Of a stretch of DNA of 64,000 nt, positions 11,354-21,965 are shown piece after piece (the first letter of the stretch is position 1; the number at the start of each line of letters is the position of its first letter). Origin of the DNA: Hyperoodon ampullatus (taxonomy: Eukaryota > Chordata > Mammalia > Artiodactyla > Ziphiidae); contig OX457075.1 of the NCBI GenBank assembly GCA_949752795.1, positions 9,034,701-9,098,700 on the forward strand. Reading direction: 5' to 3'. Made by a program: the position numbers and the translations under genes. The notes beneath the pieces are model-generated. The model had not been told where the DNA came from. It saw nothing but the letters and a program-made list of their open reading frames with translations, and did not search any database.

Positions 11354-11840
11354 TAGTTATCTATGACTGTATATTTGTCCCAAAACTTTGTGACATAAAA
11401 CAACAAACATTTATTATCCCACAGTTTCTATGGATCATGAATTTGAGTGGTTCTGACTCAGGGTCTCTCATGAGGGAGAAATGGAAATGTCAGTTGTCTT
11501 CAGCCATCTGAAGTCTTGACTAGAGCTGGGTGACCTGCTTCCAAGCTCACTCAGTGGTATTTGCCTGGAGGCCTCAGTTCTCACTTCATAAAGCTGTTTG
11601 AGTGTCCTTATGATATGGCAGTTGCCTTTCCCCAGGCAAGCAATCCAAGAGAGAGAAAAAGGAGAAAGCTACAATGTCTTTTATATCCTTATCACAGAGT
11701 CACACTGTCATTTTCACCTAACTCAGTTCATTAGAAACAAATCACTAAAGTCCAGCCACACTCAAGGGGAAGAGTATTAAGCTCTACGTGTTAGAGAGAG
11801 ACATATTAGGAATCCATAGACATGTCTTAAAACCACCACA
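11354..11840 (-). mobile_element. MLT1-type LTR (3' LTR of a MaLR element)
   Basis: Reverse-orientation MLT1 motifs in order: TTAGTTATCTATGACTG, CATAAAACAACAAACATTTA, CAGGGTCTCTCATGAGG, GGAGGCCTCAGTTCTC, CAAGCAATCCAAGAGAGAG, TAAAGTCCAGCCACACTCAA. As the element lies on the minus strand, this left-hand copy is its 3' LTR. Confidence 0.8.
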
Positions 11841-13196
11841 ATTTATACTCTGGCCATAATTTATTTACATTTGTCCCACATTTACTGCCCGCTCCGAAGA
11901 ACCCCAATGCAGTGTTAGCTTGAAATCCAAGATGATGTCATATAAATGAGATCGAGGCACAAATGCAGGTTCGCAGATATCGTCCTGTAAGACCCTTGAG
12001 TACAGTTCCTCTTGACTAAAGACCTGAAAACTAAAGAGACAAATTGTTGCTCTCTCCCCTTGCCCTACACTCAGTGGTGGGATAGACATGTGATAACCGC
12101 TATAGACATGGAAGATACCCAGGAGTCAGTGGTCCATACCAATTCTGAAATCCACTCTAACAGAGGTTGGCAGTTTCTTGATTGGGGCTCAAAGTTTGGG
12201 AATAATTCTCCTTGGCTCTTGGTCCTATTCTTGTTTTTGCCTTCTTAGCCATCTTTCCTTTTTCATGAAAGGCAACACGTGTTTGTAGCTGAGTAGTTTT
12301 CTGAGCCTGATTCCTGTCAGTAGAATTTGGGGGTGGGGTGGGGCTCTAAGACCTCTTTTTATTTAGCGCTATCTCTGTCTGTTTCAGTCCAAGCTGACAG
12401 TGTTTCTGCTGACATAATTCTTTAAACTTTGTGGGTCTTCTGTGAATGTTATTGGGCTCCAAATCATTAGATAAATCTACACCTATAAATCAAAATAAGC
12501 TCCTCTCTATCTAGGGCTTCTGCTGAGGGACAAAGTCCTTAAGCTTCTTGGAAGCCATATTGTTTGAGGAGAGTTATGAGACATACAGGTCTTCAGGGAC
12601 CCTTTTTTCTGAGGTAGCACCACTGATCCTCCTGAAATCTTAAGAGATTTTATAGCCACATCCTCAGCTTCAACATCAGACCTGGCAGAGCCCTGGGTTT
12701 CATATTTATACAGGAGCTATTTCTTCATTTTAACATCTTTCACCATCTGGAGAGGCTGGGAATTTTTAAAGCCAGAACGCTAGCTTCCTTTGGATTGGCA
12801 GACCTTGCATAAATGTATGTCTCTCCTCTCACATTGTACTCTAAGTAGAAATAAAGCAAGAAGCACCTTCAACATTCCCTCTAGAAATTACTTTAGCTTA
12901 TTCACTCAGTTCATTAAGTCATTTTCTACTTTCCATGTTATTGTAGGTGACAGTGTCTCTAACTTCCCTGACAGTACTTAACAAGGATCCCTTCCTTTCA
13001 GTTTCCAATAAGATAGTTCTCACTTTCCTTTGAGCCTCTTTGACAGCCCCAACTTCTACAACAGTCTGTTTAAGGTACATAAGCATTCACGAACACTCTC
13101 TTCAAGGTCTTTCTAGCTTCTGGACTTAGTTGCAAAGTCACTTCACATTTTTGGGCATTTATGACAGCAGCTCGCTCCCAGGTCCTAAAATCTGTA
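11841..13196 (-). mobile_element. MaLR internal region (non-autonomous ERVL-related)
   Basis: Between two same-orientation MLT1 LTRs. Near the right end the order TTTCAGTTTCCAATAAGATAG, CTTCTGGACTTAGTTGCAAAG, TATGACAGCAGCTCGCTCCC follows the MaLR internal sequence next to the 5' LTR. MaLR internal regions do not encode a complete retroviral protein set, and no coding frame survives here. The left 700 bp is assigned mainly by position. Confidence 0.6.
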
Positions 13197-13530
13197 TTCG
13201 TTACCTATTGCCACATAATATGTTATCCCAAATCTTAATAAACACTTATTATCTCACAGTTTCTGTGAGTGATAAATTCAGGAATAGCCTTAGCTGAGTG
13301 GTTCTCACTGATGGTATCTCATGAGGTTGCAGTCAAGTCCAGGAAGAAGGCACAATATTTAATGTCCTAATAGACATCACATGCTTTCATTTCTGTCACA
13401 TATACAAGAAACAAGTCATTAAGTCCAGCCCCCCACTCAAGAGGAAAGGTATTAAGCCCCATTTATTTTTAAGCCCCATATTTTGAAGGAGAGTATATCA
13501 GAGAATTGCTAGTCATATATTTAAACCACC
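13197..13530 (-). mobile_element. MLT1-type LTR (5' LTR of a MaLR element)
   Basis: Starts GTTACCTATTGCCACATAAT and contains TATCTCACAGTTTCTGTGAG, ATCTCATGAGGTTGCAGTC and ATTAAGTCCAGCC, the same order as 11354-11840. It is about 150 bp shorter, having lost the middle of the LTR. Confidence 0.75.
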
Positions 13531-13634
13531 AGAAGCTGGGAACTATTTTATAATTGATGTTGAAACCATATTGTACCTCTAGGGAGACATGGCATAGGAA
13601 AATGATGACTACATTAACATAATCAGAATTTGCC

Positions 13635-14976
13635 AAGGATTTCAGCTACCAATACACTCCACATAGCTAAATCTAATGAACAAATCTCAGTCCTCATCTT
13701 ACTTAACCTTTCAGTGACCTTGGGCATAGTGGATCCCTCTCCTTACTCCTTGAAACAATTTCTTCTTTTGGCTTCCAGGACATCATACCCTCCTGGCTTT
13801 CTTCCTGCTTGTATCTAGCTCCTTGCTTTCAATCTCATGTACCACTTCTTCTTCATCTCTCCAATCTCGTAAGGTGGGAGCCCTAGAGTTCATGCCTTGC
13901 ACCTCTTTTTTAATCTACTCAGTTCTTTGGAGACATCATGCAACTCCAAGTCTTTAAATGCCATGTGCACTTGTAACAGTGCAGATCCCTCATGTAATTC
14001 CTCCTCAACTCTAGACTCATACCCAACCCATCTGCATTCAGTGTCTAACAGGAATCATCCACTTAACTCGCCCTAAACTGAGCACTGGACCTTTACCTCA
14101 AACACACTCTTCTTACAACCGTCCCCATTTCCAGTCATGGCAACACCATCCTTCTGGCTGCTCAGAACTCATTCATATTCTCTCTCCCTCTCCCTCCCTC
14201 ATTTCCTTCCTCCTCCTTCCCACATTCTTAATCTATTGGCAAAATGTTATTTCCGCCTACAAAGTACATTTAAAATGTGACCACTTTTCACAAGCTCCAC
14301 AACTACCACTGTGGTCCAAGCCACCCCTTGTCTCCTGGGTCCTTGCAGCAGCAGCTCACTTCCCAGCTGTGGTTTCCTTCCACTGCTGCCCCCTGGAGTC
14401 TATTCTCAGCACATCGTCCAGAGTAATCCTGTCAAACATAAACCAGTTCATACCATTCTTCTATTTCAAGCCTCCAATGACTCTTCCTTATCTCACTCAG
14501 GGTAAAAGCCAAACTCCTTAAAATGACCCCCATGAGCCTACACTAACCTGATCTCATCTCTACAGAGATCTCATCTCATCTCCGGCCACATTCCCTTGCC
14601 CAGTCTTGTTCCAGCACACCACGTGTGATTGTACCTCAGGGCCTGACGCTCCTGCCTCAATACTCTGTTCTTAGGTTTCCATACGATTTGCTCCCGTACC
14701 TCCTTCAGATCTTACTGAAATATCATTTTAGGTGAGACCTACCCTAACTACCTTATTTAAAGTTGTCTTCACAATAGTCCCAAATCATCTTTTCTGCTTT
14801 ATTCCAGCCATAGCAGTTATCTAACAGACCATTCATTTTACTTCTTTTTATGGAATGTAAACTATAAGGGAAGTGATTTTTTTTCTTGCCTTATTCACCA
14901 TATTGTTAGCACCTAGGACTACTTTTGCCACGTAGGCATCATTCAGCGTTTTCTTGAACGAATAAATGAACTGTCG
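13635..14976 (+). mobile_element. L2 LINE, ORF2 reverse transcriptase part to 3' end
   Basis: A long L2 copy. It starts in the reverse transcriptase region (CAGTCCTCATCTTACTTAAC, CCTTGAAACAATTTCTTC) and runs through the C-terminal part (CTCACTCAGGGTAAAAGCC, CCTCAGGGCCTGACGCTCC). It ends with ACGAATAAATGAACTG. The catalytic YADD segment is not preserved and no long frame is open, so it is a fossil. Confidence 0.75.
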
Positions 14977-15009
14977 GTTCGTTTCTTCATCCTTATCTGC
15001 ATGGAATTC

Positions 15010-15290
15010 TCTTCTTTCTTGCCTCAGACCATCTAAATCCTGAATTAACTCCATACTTAGCCAATCAAGACTATTCCCCCCCAGAAGCCTTTCCTCACTA
15101 ATTGAGACTCACACTGACCTTCTTCATTTTGACTTTCCTCGGCACTCCTGGTCACAGCCCACATCACAGTATTGTATGGTTGTTTGTGCGCTCCATTTTT
15201 CTCCATCTTGCTCATATATTTGTGTCATATTTGCCTAATTAGATCCTTGAGAAACCATATTCCTTCCTCTTTTTGAACCACCCTTTTGCC
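15010..15290 (+). mobile_element. Possible second L2 3' fragment
   Basis: The motifs GAAGCCTTTCCTCACTAATTG and TCCTTGAGAAACCATATTCC resemble L2 (AGGCCTTCCCTGACC ... CCTTGAGGGCAGGGA). It follows directly after the end of the previous L2. Confidence 0.4.
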
Positions 15291-15299
15291 CCTTTGTAC

Positions 15300-16170
15300 T
15301 TATGCAACATGCACTTTATAAATCCCTGCTTCGTAAACAACTGCTAACCCATATGACTTTCCTAACCTCACACATCTGATGGAAGATGCTACTTCAGGAC
15401 AACACAGTGTTTTTGTAAAACGCATACAATCATTTTCAATTTATACAGTAATAAGTTGCAGGTAAAACCAGCTGAGCTACACAAGCAACTCTGTTCTAAT
15501 ACTCACATACCTATTACATCCTCTTTAGGAAATAGAATCCACTTTTCTACATGGACTGGAAATCCTTAGATGTTAAAAAAAAAAATTTTTTTAAGCTCCA
15601 CTGAGATTTAGATTCTTGCCATAATGCTCTAAATCATTTCAGCATTGTGTAAGGCATTATAAAACACTGTACTGTAACTTATATGCTCCTGAGCATGTGC
15701 CTCTTAAAAATGTTCACCAATTAGTTCATTTCAGAATCTGCTTCTGATATCCCTGAAGGTAAGTGAGAAAAATCCCTTCATATGCAACCTGAGTATAAGA
15801 CAATATCAAAATTAGTTGTATCAGCTAAATATTGTCTTCAGAGCAGCTCTGAATTTTCTGATATTTTGAAATGTTAAGTGCATTAAATGCATATATGAAG
15901 AATTATGCTCATAGATTTTTCCCTCTGTAAATTTTACATAATACTGTGTCTTTTTCTTATAATAGCATGACTCAGATTTTGCTTAGGTGTGAGATAGATT
16001 GAAACAGTCTTAATCAGCTCATCTTCATCTCTCTCACCTTACCTTTGATACCATGTGTGTCTGTTTTGGCTGCAATCAGTCTTCTTAGATTAATATACTC
16101 CTGTACACAATAAGTCTGAATCAGGAACATTATAACTTGTAACTAACTCTTTAAAGAAAAAATGTATTTT
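15300..16170. other. Unassigned non-coding sequence
   Basis: AT-rich, no gene and no repeat recognised. Confidence 0.5.
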
Positions 16171-16184
16171 AAAGGAAAAAACTA

Positions 16185-16391
16185 GGGCTTCCCTGGTGGC
16201 GCAGTGGTTGAGAGTCCGCCTGCCGATGCAGGGGACACGGTTCATGCCCCGGTCCGGGAAGATCCCACATGCCGTGGAGCGGCTGGACCCGTGAGCCATG
16301 GCCGCCGAGCCTGCGCGTCCAGAGCCTGTGCTCCGCAACGGGAGAGGCCACAACAGTGAGAGGCCCGCTACTGCAAAAAAAAAAAAAAAAA
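16185..16391 (+). mobile_element. CHR-type SINE (tRNA-Glu derived), young
   Basis: Starts GGGCTTCCCTGGTGGCGCAG; the tRNA-like head keeps a B-box-like GGTTCATGCCCC. The body ends GAGGCCCGCTACTGC with a pure A tail. It is flanked by a perfect 14-bp target-site duplication AAAGGAAAAAACTA (16171-16184 and 16392-16405). CHR SINEs are Pol III transcribed and mobilised by L1. Confidence 0.95.
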
Positions 16392-16794
16392 AAAGGAAAA
16401 AACTATTCTACAAGGAAAACAAAAGTTTCTCCACTATATTCACATATTGAATTAGGACTGTCATTTAATAGCATCTGACTCTAACTCAGAGTTCATTAAA
16501 CTCTTTTATTGAGTTTATTCATAAATAAACTCAACTAGATATTTCTTTTTTCCCATAAGGAAAACTCATTAATCTGTTCCTTTATGTTGAAACATTTGTT
16601 AATTTAGTGTTTTAAATAATTCGGTGGAATATATGAAGCAACATGAAAAATACTGAACCTGTATATCACTTTTAATTTTACTGTAAGTTCCTGGCATTGT
16701 CTCATACATAGAAATGGAATCTGTTACTGCTGTTTTCATCAAAGTCATTTCTAAAGCATCATCTTAGAGGCTGTTTTGGGGGGGGTTTGGTTTG

Positions 16795-18182
16795 TTTCTT
16801 ACTGACGTATAGTTGATTTACAATGTTGTGTTAATTTCTGCTGTACAGCAAAGTCATTCAGTTATACATATATATGCATTCTCTTTTTTTATATTCTTTC
16901 CCATTCTGGTTTATCATAGGATATTGAATATAGTTCAATATATTCTCTGTGCTATACAGTAGGACCGTGTTGTTTATCCATTCTATATATATATATAATA
17001 ACTTACATCTGCTAACTCCAACCTCCCACACCATTCCTCCCCCAACCCCTCCCCCTTGGCAACCACAAGTCTGTTCTCTATGTCCATGAGTCTATTTCTG
17101 TTTTGTAGATAGGTTCATTTGTGTCATATTTTAGATTCCAAATATAAGTGATATCATATGGTATTTGTCTTTATCTTTCTGACCTACTTCACTTAGTATG
17201 ATCATCTCTAGCTGCATCCATGTTGCTGCAAATGGCATTATTTTGTTCTTTTTTATGGCTGAGTAGTATTTCATTGTGTATATATACCACATCTTCTTTA
17301 TCTATTCATTTGTCAGTGGACATTTAGGTCGTTTCCACATCTTGGCTATTGTGAATAGTGCTGCTATGAACATAGGGGTGCATGTATCTTTTTGAATTAT
17401 AGTTCTGTCTGGATATATGCCCAAGAGTGGGATTGCTGGATCATATGGTAACTCTAATTTTAGTTTTCTGAGGAAGCTCCATACTTTTTTCCACAGTGGC
17501 TGCACCAACTTACATTCCCACCAACAGTGTAGGAGGGTTCCCTTTTCTCCACACCTTCTCCAGCATTTGTTATTTGTAGACTTTTTAATGATCACCATTC
17601 TGACCAGTGTGAGGTGGTACCTCATTGTAGTTTTGATTTACATTTCTCTAATAATTAGCAGTGTTGAGCATCTTTTCATGTGACTATTGGCCATCTGTAT
17701 TTCTTCTTTGGAGAAATGTCTATTTAGGTCTTCTGCCCATTTATTGATTGGGTTTTTTGTTGTTGTTGAGTTGTATGAGCTGTTTGTATATTTTGGAAAT
17801 TAAGCCCTTGTCAGTCGCATCATTTGCAAATATTTTCTCCCATTATGTAGTTTTTTTCATTTTGTTTATGGTTCCCTTTGCTGTGCAAAATCTTGTAAGT
17901 CTGATTAGGTCCCATTTGTTTATTTTTGTTTTTATTTCTATTGCGTTGGAAGACTGACCTAAGAAAACATTGGCACAATTTGTGTCAGAGAATGTTTTGC
18001 CCATGCTCTCTTCTAGGAGTTGTATGTTGTCATGTCTTATGTTTAAGTCTTTAAGCCATTTTTAGTTTATTTTTATATATGATGCGAGGGTGTGTTCTAA
18101 CTTCATTGATTTACATGTGGCTGTCCAACTTTCCCAATACCACTTACTGAAGAGACTGCCTTTTCCCCATTGTACATTCTTG
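16795..18182 (-). mobile_element. L1, 5'-truncated: ORF2 C-terminal part and 3' UTR
   Basis: Minus-strand L1 of about 1.4 kb. From left: 3' terminus (TGATTTACAATGTTGTG), 3' UTR with a TA run, then ORF2 read backward to about 18182. The 3' part is continuous, but the reading frame has stops and frameshifts. Confidence 0.9.
17302..17625 (-). pseudogene. L1 ORF2 C-terminal remnant
   Basis: A 107-codon frame inside the L1. It carries the L1 ORF2 cysteine motif C-x3-C-x7-H-x4-C (C21, C25, H33, C38), followed by [14 protein letters not shown] and the end [13 protein letters not shown]. The endonuclease and reverse transcriptase domains are absent because the copy is 5'-truncated. ORF2 continues downstream in another frame, so the gene is broken. 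Confidence 0.85.
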
Positions 18183-18363
18183 TAAGGCTAACTGTTAAGA
18201 CAAGGATTTACCACATGTAGCTACAAAATACATATCATACCTATGTATATGATCATAGAGCTAAGCAGACCTTAGAGACTGTCTAATCCATGGGTTTATG
18301 ATGTTTATTTCACTCAGCATACCTGAGAAACACACTGACCATCAACAGAAACTCACCATGGTA

Positions 18364-18566
18364 GTGTATTAGTTTCCTATTGCTGCTATAACCAATTACC
18401 ACAAACTTAGTGTCTTAAAATAGCACAAACCTATTATTTTACAGTTCATATGTCAGAGTCTGAAATGAGCTAAAAATCAACATGTTGGAGACTCCAGAGG
18501 AGAATCTGTTCCTTGCTTTTTCCAGCTTCTAGAGGCTGCCCAGCCTGCGTTCCTGGGCTCCTAGTA

Positions 18567-18613
<47 letters not shown>

Positions 18614-18855
18614 GGTACGCGGGTCTCTCACTGTTGTGGCCTCTCCCGTTGTGGAGCACAGGCTCCGGACGCGCAGGCTCAGCGGCCATGGCTCACGGGC
18701 CCAGCCGCTCCGTGGCATGTGGGATCCTCCCGGACCAGGGCACGAACCCGTGTCCCCTGCATTGGCAGGTGGACTCTCAACCACTGCGCCACCAGGGAAG
18801 CCCAGGATTTAGACACCTTTTAAGGGAGGAAGAGCGTTATTCTGCCCACTACAGA
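18364..18855 (-). mobile_element. MLT1-type LTR, internally deleted, carrying a CHR SINE
   Basis: Left part GTATTAGTTTCCTATTGCTG, ACAAACTTAGTGTCTTAAAA and CCAGCTTCTAGAGGCTGCCC is reverse MLT1. After the SINE, GGATTTAGACACC and GTTATTCTGCCCACTACA are the opposite LTR end. The middle of the LTR is missing. Confidence 0.7.
18570..18803 (-). mobile_element. CHR-type SINE with a T41 (A-tail) run
   Basis: Reverse-orientation CHR SINE: about 41 T (18571-18611), then GCGGTACGCGGGTCTCTCAC, ending CACCAGGGAAGCCC. This is the longest pure tail of the set. A clear target-site duplication is not visible. Confidence 0.92.
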
Positions 18856-18904
18856 TAATGTTCTCAAGAGAGGGGAGAGCATAGTAGCACATGTTATTTG
18901 AAAA

Positions 18905-19165
18905 ACAAGCAGTATTGCATCATGGTTAAGACCGTGGACTATGGTGCCAGATGCCTGACTTCAGATCCCAGTCTTGCCACTCAGTAGCTGTCAAATCTTA
19001 AGCAAGTTATTGAAACTCTCTGTTTTGTACTCTATAAAACCATAATTGACAATATTAACTACCTCATACTGTTGTTTTTAAAAACTAGATGAATTTACAC
19101 ATGTAAATGCCCTTAGAAAAATTCCTGACACATAGTTAATGTCCAATAAACATTTACTTTTATTA
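18905..19165 (+). mobile_element. MIR SINE, near full length
   Basis: ATCATGGTTAAGACCGTGGAC (A-box region), TCAGATCCCAGTCTTGCCAC (B-box region), TACTCTATAAAACCATAATTG, CTACCTCATACTGTTG and CCTGACACATAGTTAATGTC follow MIR in order, through the 3' end. Confidence 0.85.
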
Positions 19166-19189
19166 TGTGCCCTCGTGGGTCTGAAAGGA

Positions 19190-19275
19190 TTCATCCAACC
19201 CAAGCTCCTTTTACAGATGGAAAAATTAAGTCACAAAGAACTTAACTGATTTACACAATATAGTGGCATTAGATT
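19190..19275 (-). mobile_element. Possible MIR fragment
   Basis: TTTTACAGATGGAAAAATTAAG followed by CACAAAGAACTTAACTGATTT resembles reverse MIR (TTTTACAGATGAGGAAACTGAG ... GGTTAAGTAACTTG). Short and diverged. Confidence 0.4.
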
Positions 19276-20640
19276 TTAAAACTTGTCATGTTAAGATTAT
19301 TTTGTATTGTTGAACCAGCATCTGATATATCTACGTTTTCAGTCATGTCAGAATTTTAAAAGTACCTCTTTTCTTATCACTAATAATTCTTAATTAACCT
19401 GGTGATGTTATCAATAACACACTTCACTTTGCTTTAGTAATGGGAATCCTATGAACATACTTCTTTCTCAATTTTCTGTAGCTTAATAGGATTATATAAC
19501 ATCCTGTAATGGATAAGATAGTTTGACAAACTCTCAAGGACTTGAGAGACCCCAAGGCCTAGCATTTCACATGATGAACTTGTCTTTGACTTTTTGTATC
19601 TAAATAATAGTACGTATTGCCATTAAAATGTTTAGATGATTTTAAACCTCTACTTGAAATGTTTGTGAAATGTGCTTATAGATTTGATGTTATCAATCTA
19701 TTAATTCTGCAACACAATCAATTAGCTGTTCCACACATCAAACTGACCATTAGAGTGTCCGATTAAACAACCATTCAAGATGATGAATTTTGATTATTTT
19801 CATTTATGTAGAAATTCTCATTGCTTCTTAATTTTAAAATATCTTTGAGAATCCTTCCAATCTAGGATTAAAATTCTGAGAGTAGATGTTTTATCTTTTA
19901 TACTTATGATCCTTCCACCTCTATCAGGCTTGAAATGAATTTTTTTTTAAATCTCTTTTTACTGATGTGTTAAGGATAAAGTACAAAGAGAAAACTATTT
20001 TATATGAAGAATTACTAAGTCAAGGGCATGTTGTTTTATCTTTCGGATGAAATAGAATTTTCCTACTAAAAGTGAAAGTCTCTCTTTTTCCGCCTTAACT
20101 AACAAATTGAATAGAGTCATGAAATTTAAGAACTGGAAAGAAACATAGAGATTATTTCGTCAAAAGCCCTCATTTTGTAGATGACGAAGGGTATGGGGGG
20201 CGGAGAGAAAATTGAGCAAGTTAGTTTTAGGCATCTGAAAAAAATTCAATGACAGAATTTTTTTTTTGGCTCTAAGCCCCAAACACTTCATTTCATTGTG
20301 AACAAAATACATTTTCATTCACTCTAAGCTCTCTCCTTTCACTGCTCTATTCTTCCAAAGGAGGCAAATAAGTGTTAAATGTCAGACAGGCCTTGATGGT
20401 ACTGTACCCTTTTTCTACATGATTTTTGCTGTGGTTTTGCTGCCAGCTAAAGGTAGCCTTGTGCTCTTGAGATATTTGCAATGACTGTTCTACAAGAAAT
20501 GTTTATATATGCCTAAACTACTGTGCTTATTCAATTGTCAGGCATCAACTTCGCATTTTTCTCCTTTTAATATCATTCTTTTTAAAAAAATCAGCTCTGA
20601 AAGAAAAAGTGTAAGCCCTTCCGAGATTCTATAACCAGTT
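19276..20640. other. Unassigned, repeat-poor sequence
   Basis: No gene found. A weak MIR-like stretch (CATTTTGTAGATGACGAAGG) lies near 20170. Confidence 0.5.
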
Positions 20641-20654
20641 CTTTTTTTTTTCCC

Positions 20655-20800
20655 CTGAGTGACCTTGACTGGTTACTTAAACACTATGTTCGACTTTCCT
20701 CCTCTGTAAGATGAGGGCAATAACACAAACAAAATGGGGTAATTGTAAGATGAAAGTCAGCTGCATATGTAACTGTGAGTAGTCATTCCTATTAGTTCTA
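20655..20800 (+). mobile_element. MIR SINE fragment
   Basis: GAGTGACCTTGACTGGTTAC, CTTTCCTCCTCTGTAAGATG and AGGGCAATAACA follow the MIR core and 3' half. Confidence 0.6.
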
Positions 20801-20984
20801 ATTGCCAATTAGATATATTTACTGTGGGATGGCCTCTCCCCTAAAACCCACTGCCCAGTCCCCCACCCAGTTTTCCTCCCTTACTGAGTACCTGTGCTGT
20901 GTGCTCTGCTGACCCTCCAGGAAGTGACTGTCTGTGGAATCACAGAATTAAATATTCCCTTAACTCTTTCTGTTCCTCTCTTCT

Positions 20985-21026
20985 TAATTTTTTTTTATTT
21001 TACTTTTTATTGGATTATAGTTGATT
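20985..21026 (-). mobile_element. Very short L1 3' end
   Basis: T-rich lead followed by TTTTTATTGGATTATAGTTG, the reverse of the L1 terminus (cf. TTTTTATTGGAGTATAGTTG at 61545). Only about 40 bp are present, within an L2 region. Confidence 0.6.
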
Positions 21027-21039
21027 ATGTCCCTCTCTG

Positions 21040-21335
21040 TTAGGTCTTTGCACCCTTGTCAACTTCAGTGAGGCCCTCCTGGACATCCTTTATAAATGTG
21101 TAATTCCCATCCCCAGAAAATGTGTCCACCTCCCTGATTTATTTTTCTCCATTGTACTTATCACCATCTAGTATGTCATGCATACTTACTAATTCTGCAC
21201 ATTGAGGTATCCTCCCATGAGAATATGTAAGTTCCAATGGGGATGGGGATTTTTGTTGTTGGTTTGTTCACTCTTATATTCCAGAAATTAACACAGTGCT
21301 TGGCATATAATTGCTAATCAATTATACTGTTGGAA
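21040..21335 (+). mobile_element. L2 3' part
   Basis: CAGTGAGGCCCTCCTGGACATCC, CTCCATTGTACTTATCACC, GTTTGTTCACTCTTATATTCC and CAGTGCTTGGCATATAATTG follow the L2 3' region in order. Confidence 0.65.
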
Positions 21336-21409
21336 GGTGATTATGGGACATCTTTTTTTTAACCATGATCTGCCAGAAACTATAAATTTTACATATCCTG
21401 TTCTGTTTC

Positions 21410-21965
21410 TTCCTGAATCATGATTTTATTCATTTAGCATTCATTCAACATATGCTTTTACGTGCCTTCTATGTGCTATGAATACTCTTTGACAGATAAC
21501 CCCACACAAATTACTGTATAATTATAAATTGAGCTAAGTGTTTTGTAGGAAAGAGGATAGATTTAGAGGACATTTAACAAAGAAACCTGACATAACTTGA
21601 GGTAGAGAAAACTTAATTAAAGACATGTCATTTGAGCTGAGATCAGAAGGATGAGCAGGGAGATGCATTTTCAGATGCAGGAAACAGTAAGTGCAAAGGT
21701 CCTATGATGGGAAGAGCACAGAATTAAAAGGAGACCGGGGTAGCTCAAGTGTAACACAGATGCTGAGAGGGAGAATAGTGTCAGAAGAGCCCAGAGAGGT
21801 TTGTAGGCACCCTAAAGACCATTTTAAGGATTTGGTTTTTATCCTAAGAGCAATGGGGAAGCCATTAAAGACATTTCAACATGGGAAAGCCCACACCAGG
21901 TTTGTGTTTTTAGAAAATAATTCTGAATATGATAAAGGATGAAAGGAGAGCTGGAAAGATACATG
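21410..21965 (-). mobile_element. L2 LINE, 3' half
   Basis: Starts with ATTCATTCAACATATGC, the reversed L2 tail. It then has AGTGCAAAGGTCCTATGATG, TTGGTTTTTATCCTAAGAGC and CAATGGGGAAGCCATTAAAG, the reverse of L2 ORF2. It faces the L2 at 21040-21335 in opposite orientation. Confidence 0.7.

Noticed and set aside
16185..16260. tRNA-like A and B boxes in SINE heads
   Set aside because: They belong to tRNA-derived SINEs; the rest of a tRNA cloverleaf is not present, so no tRNA gene is called.
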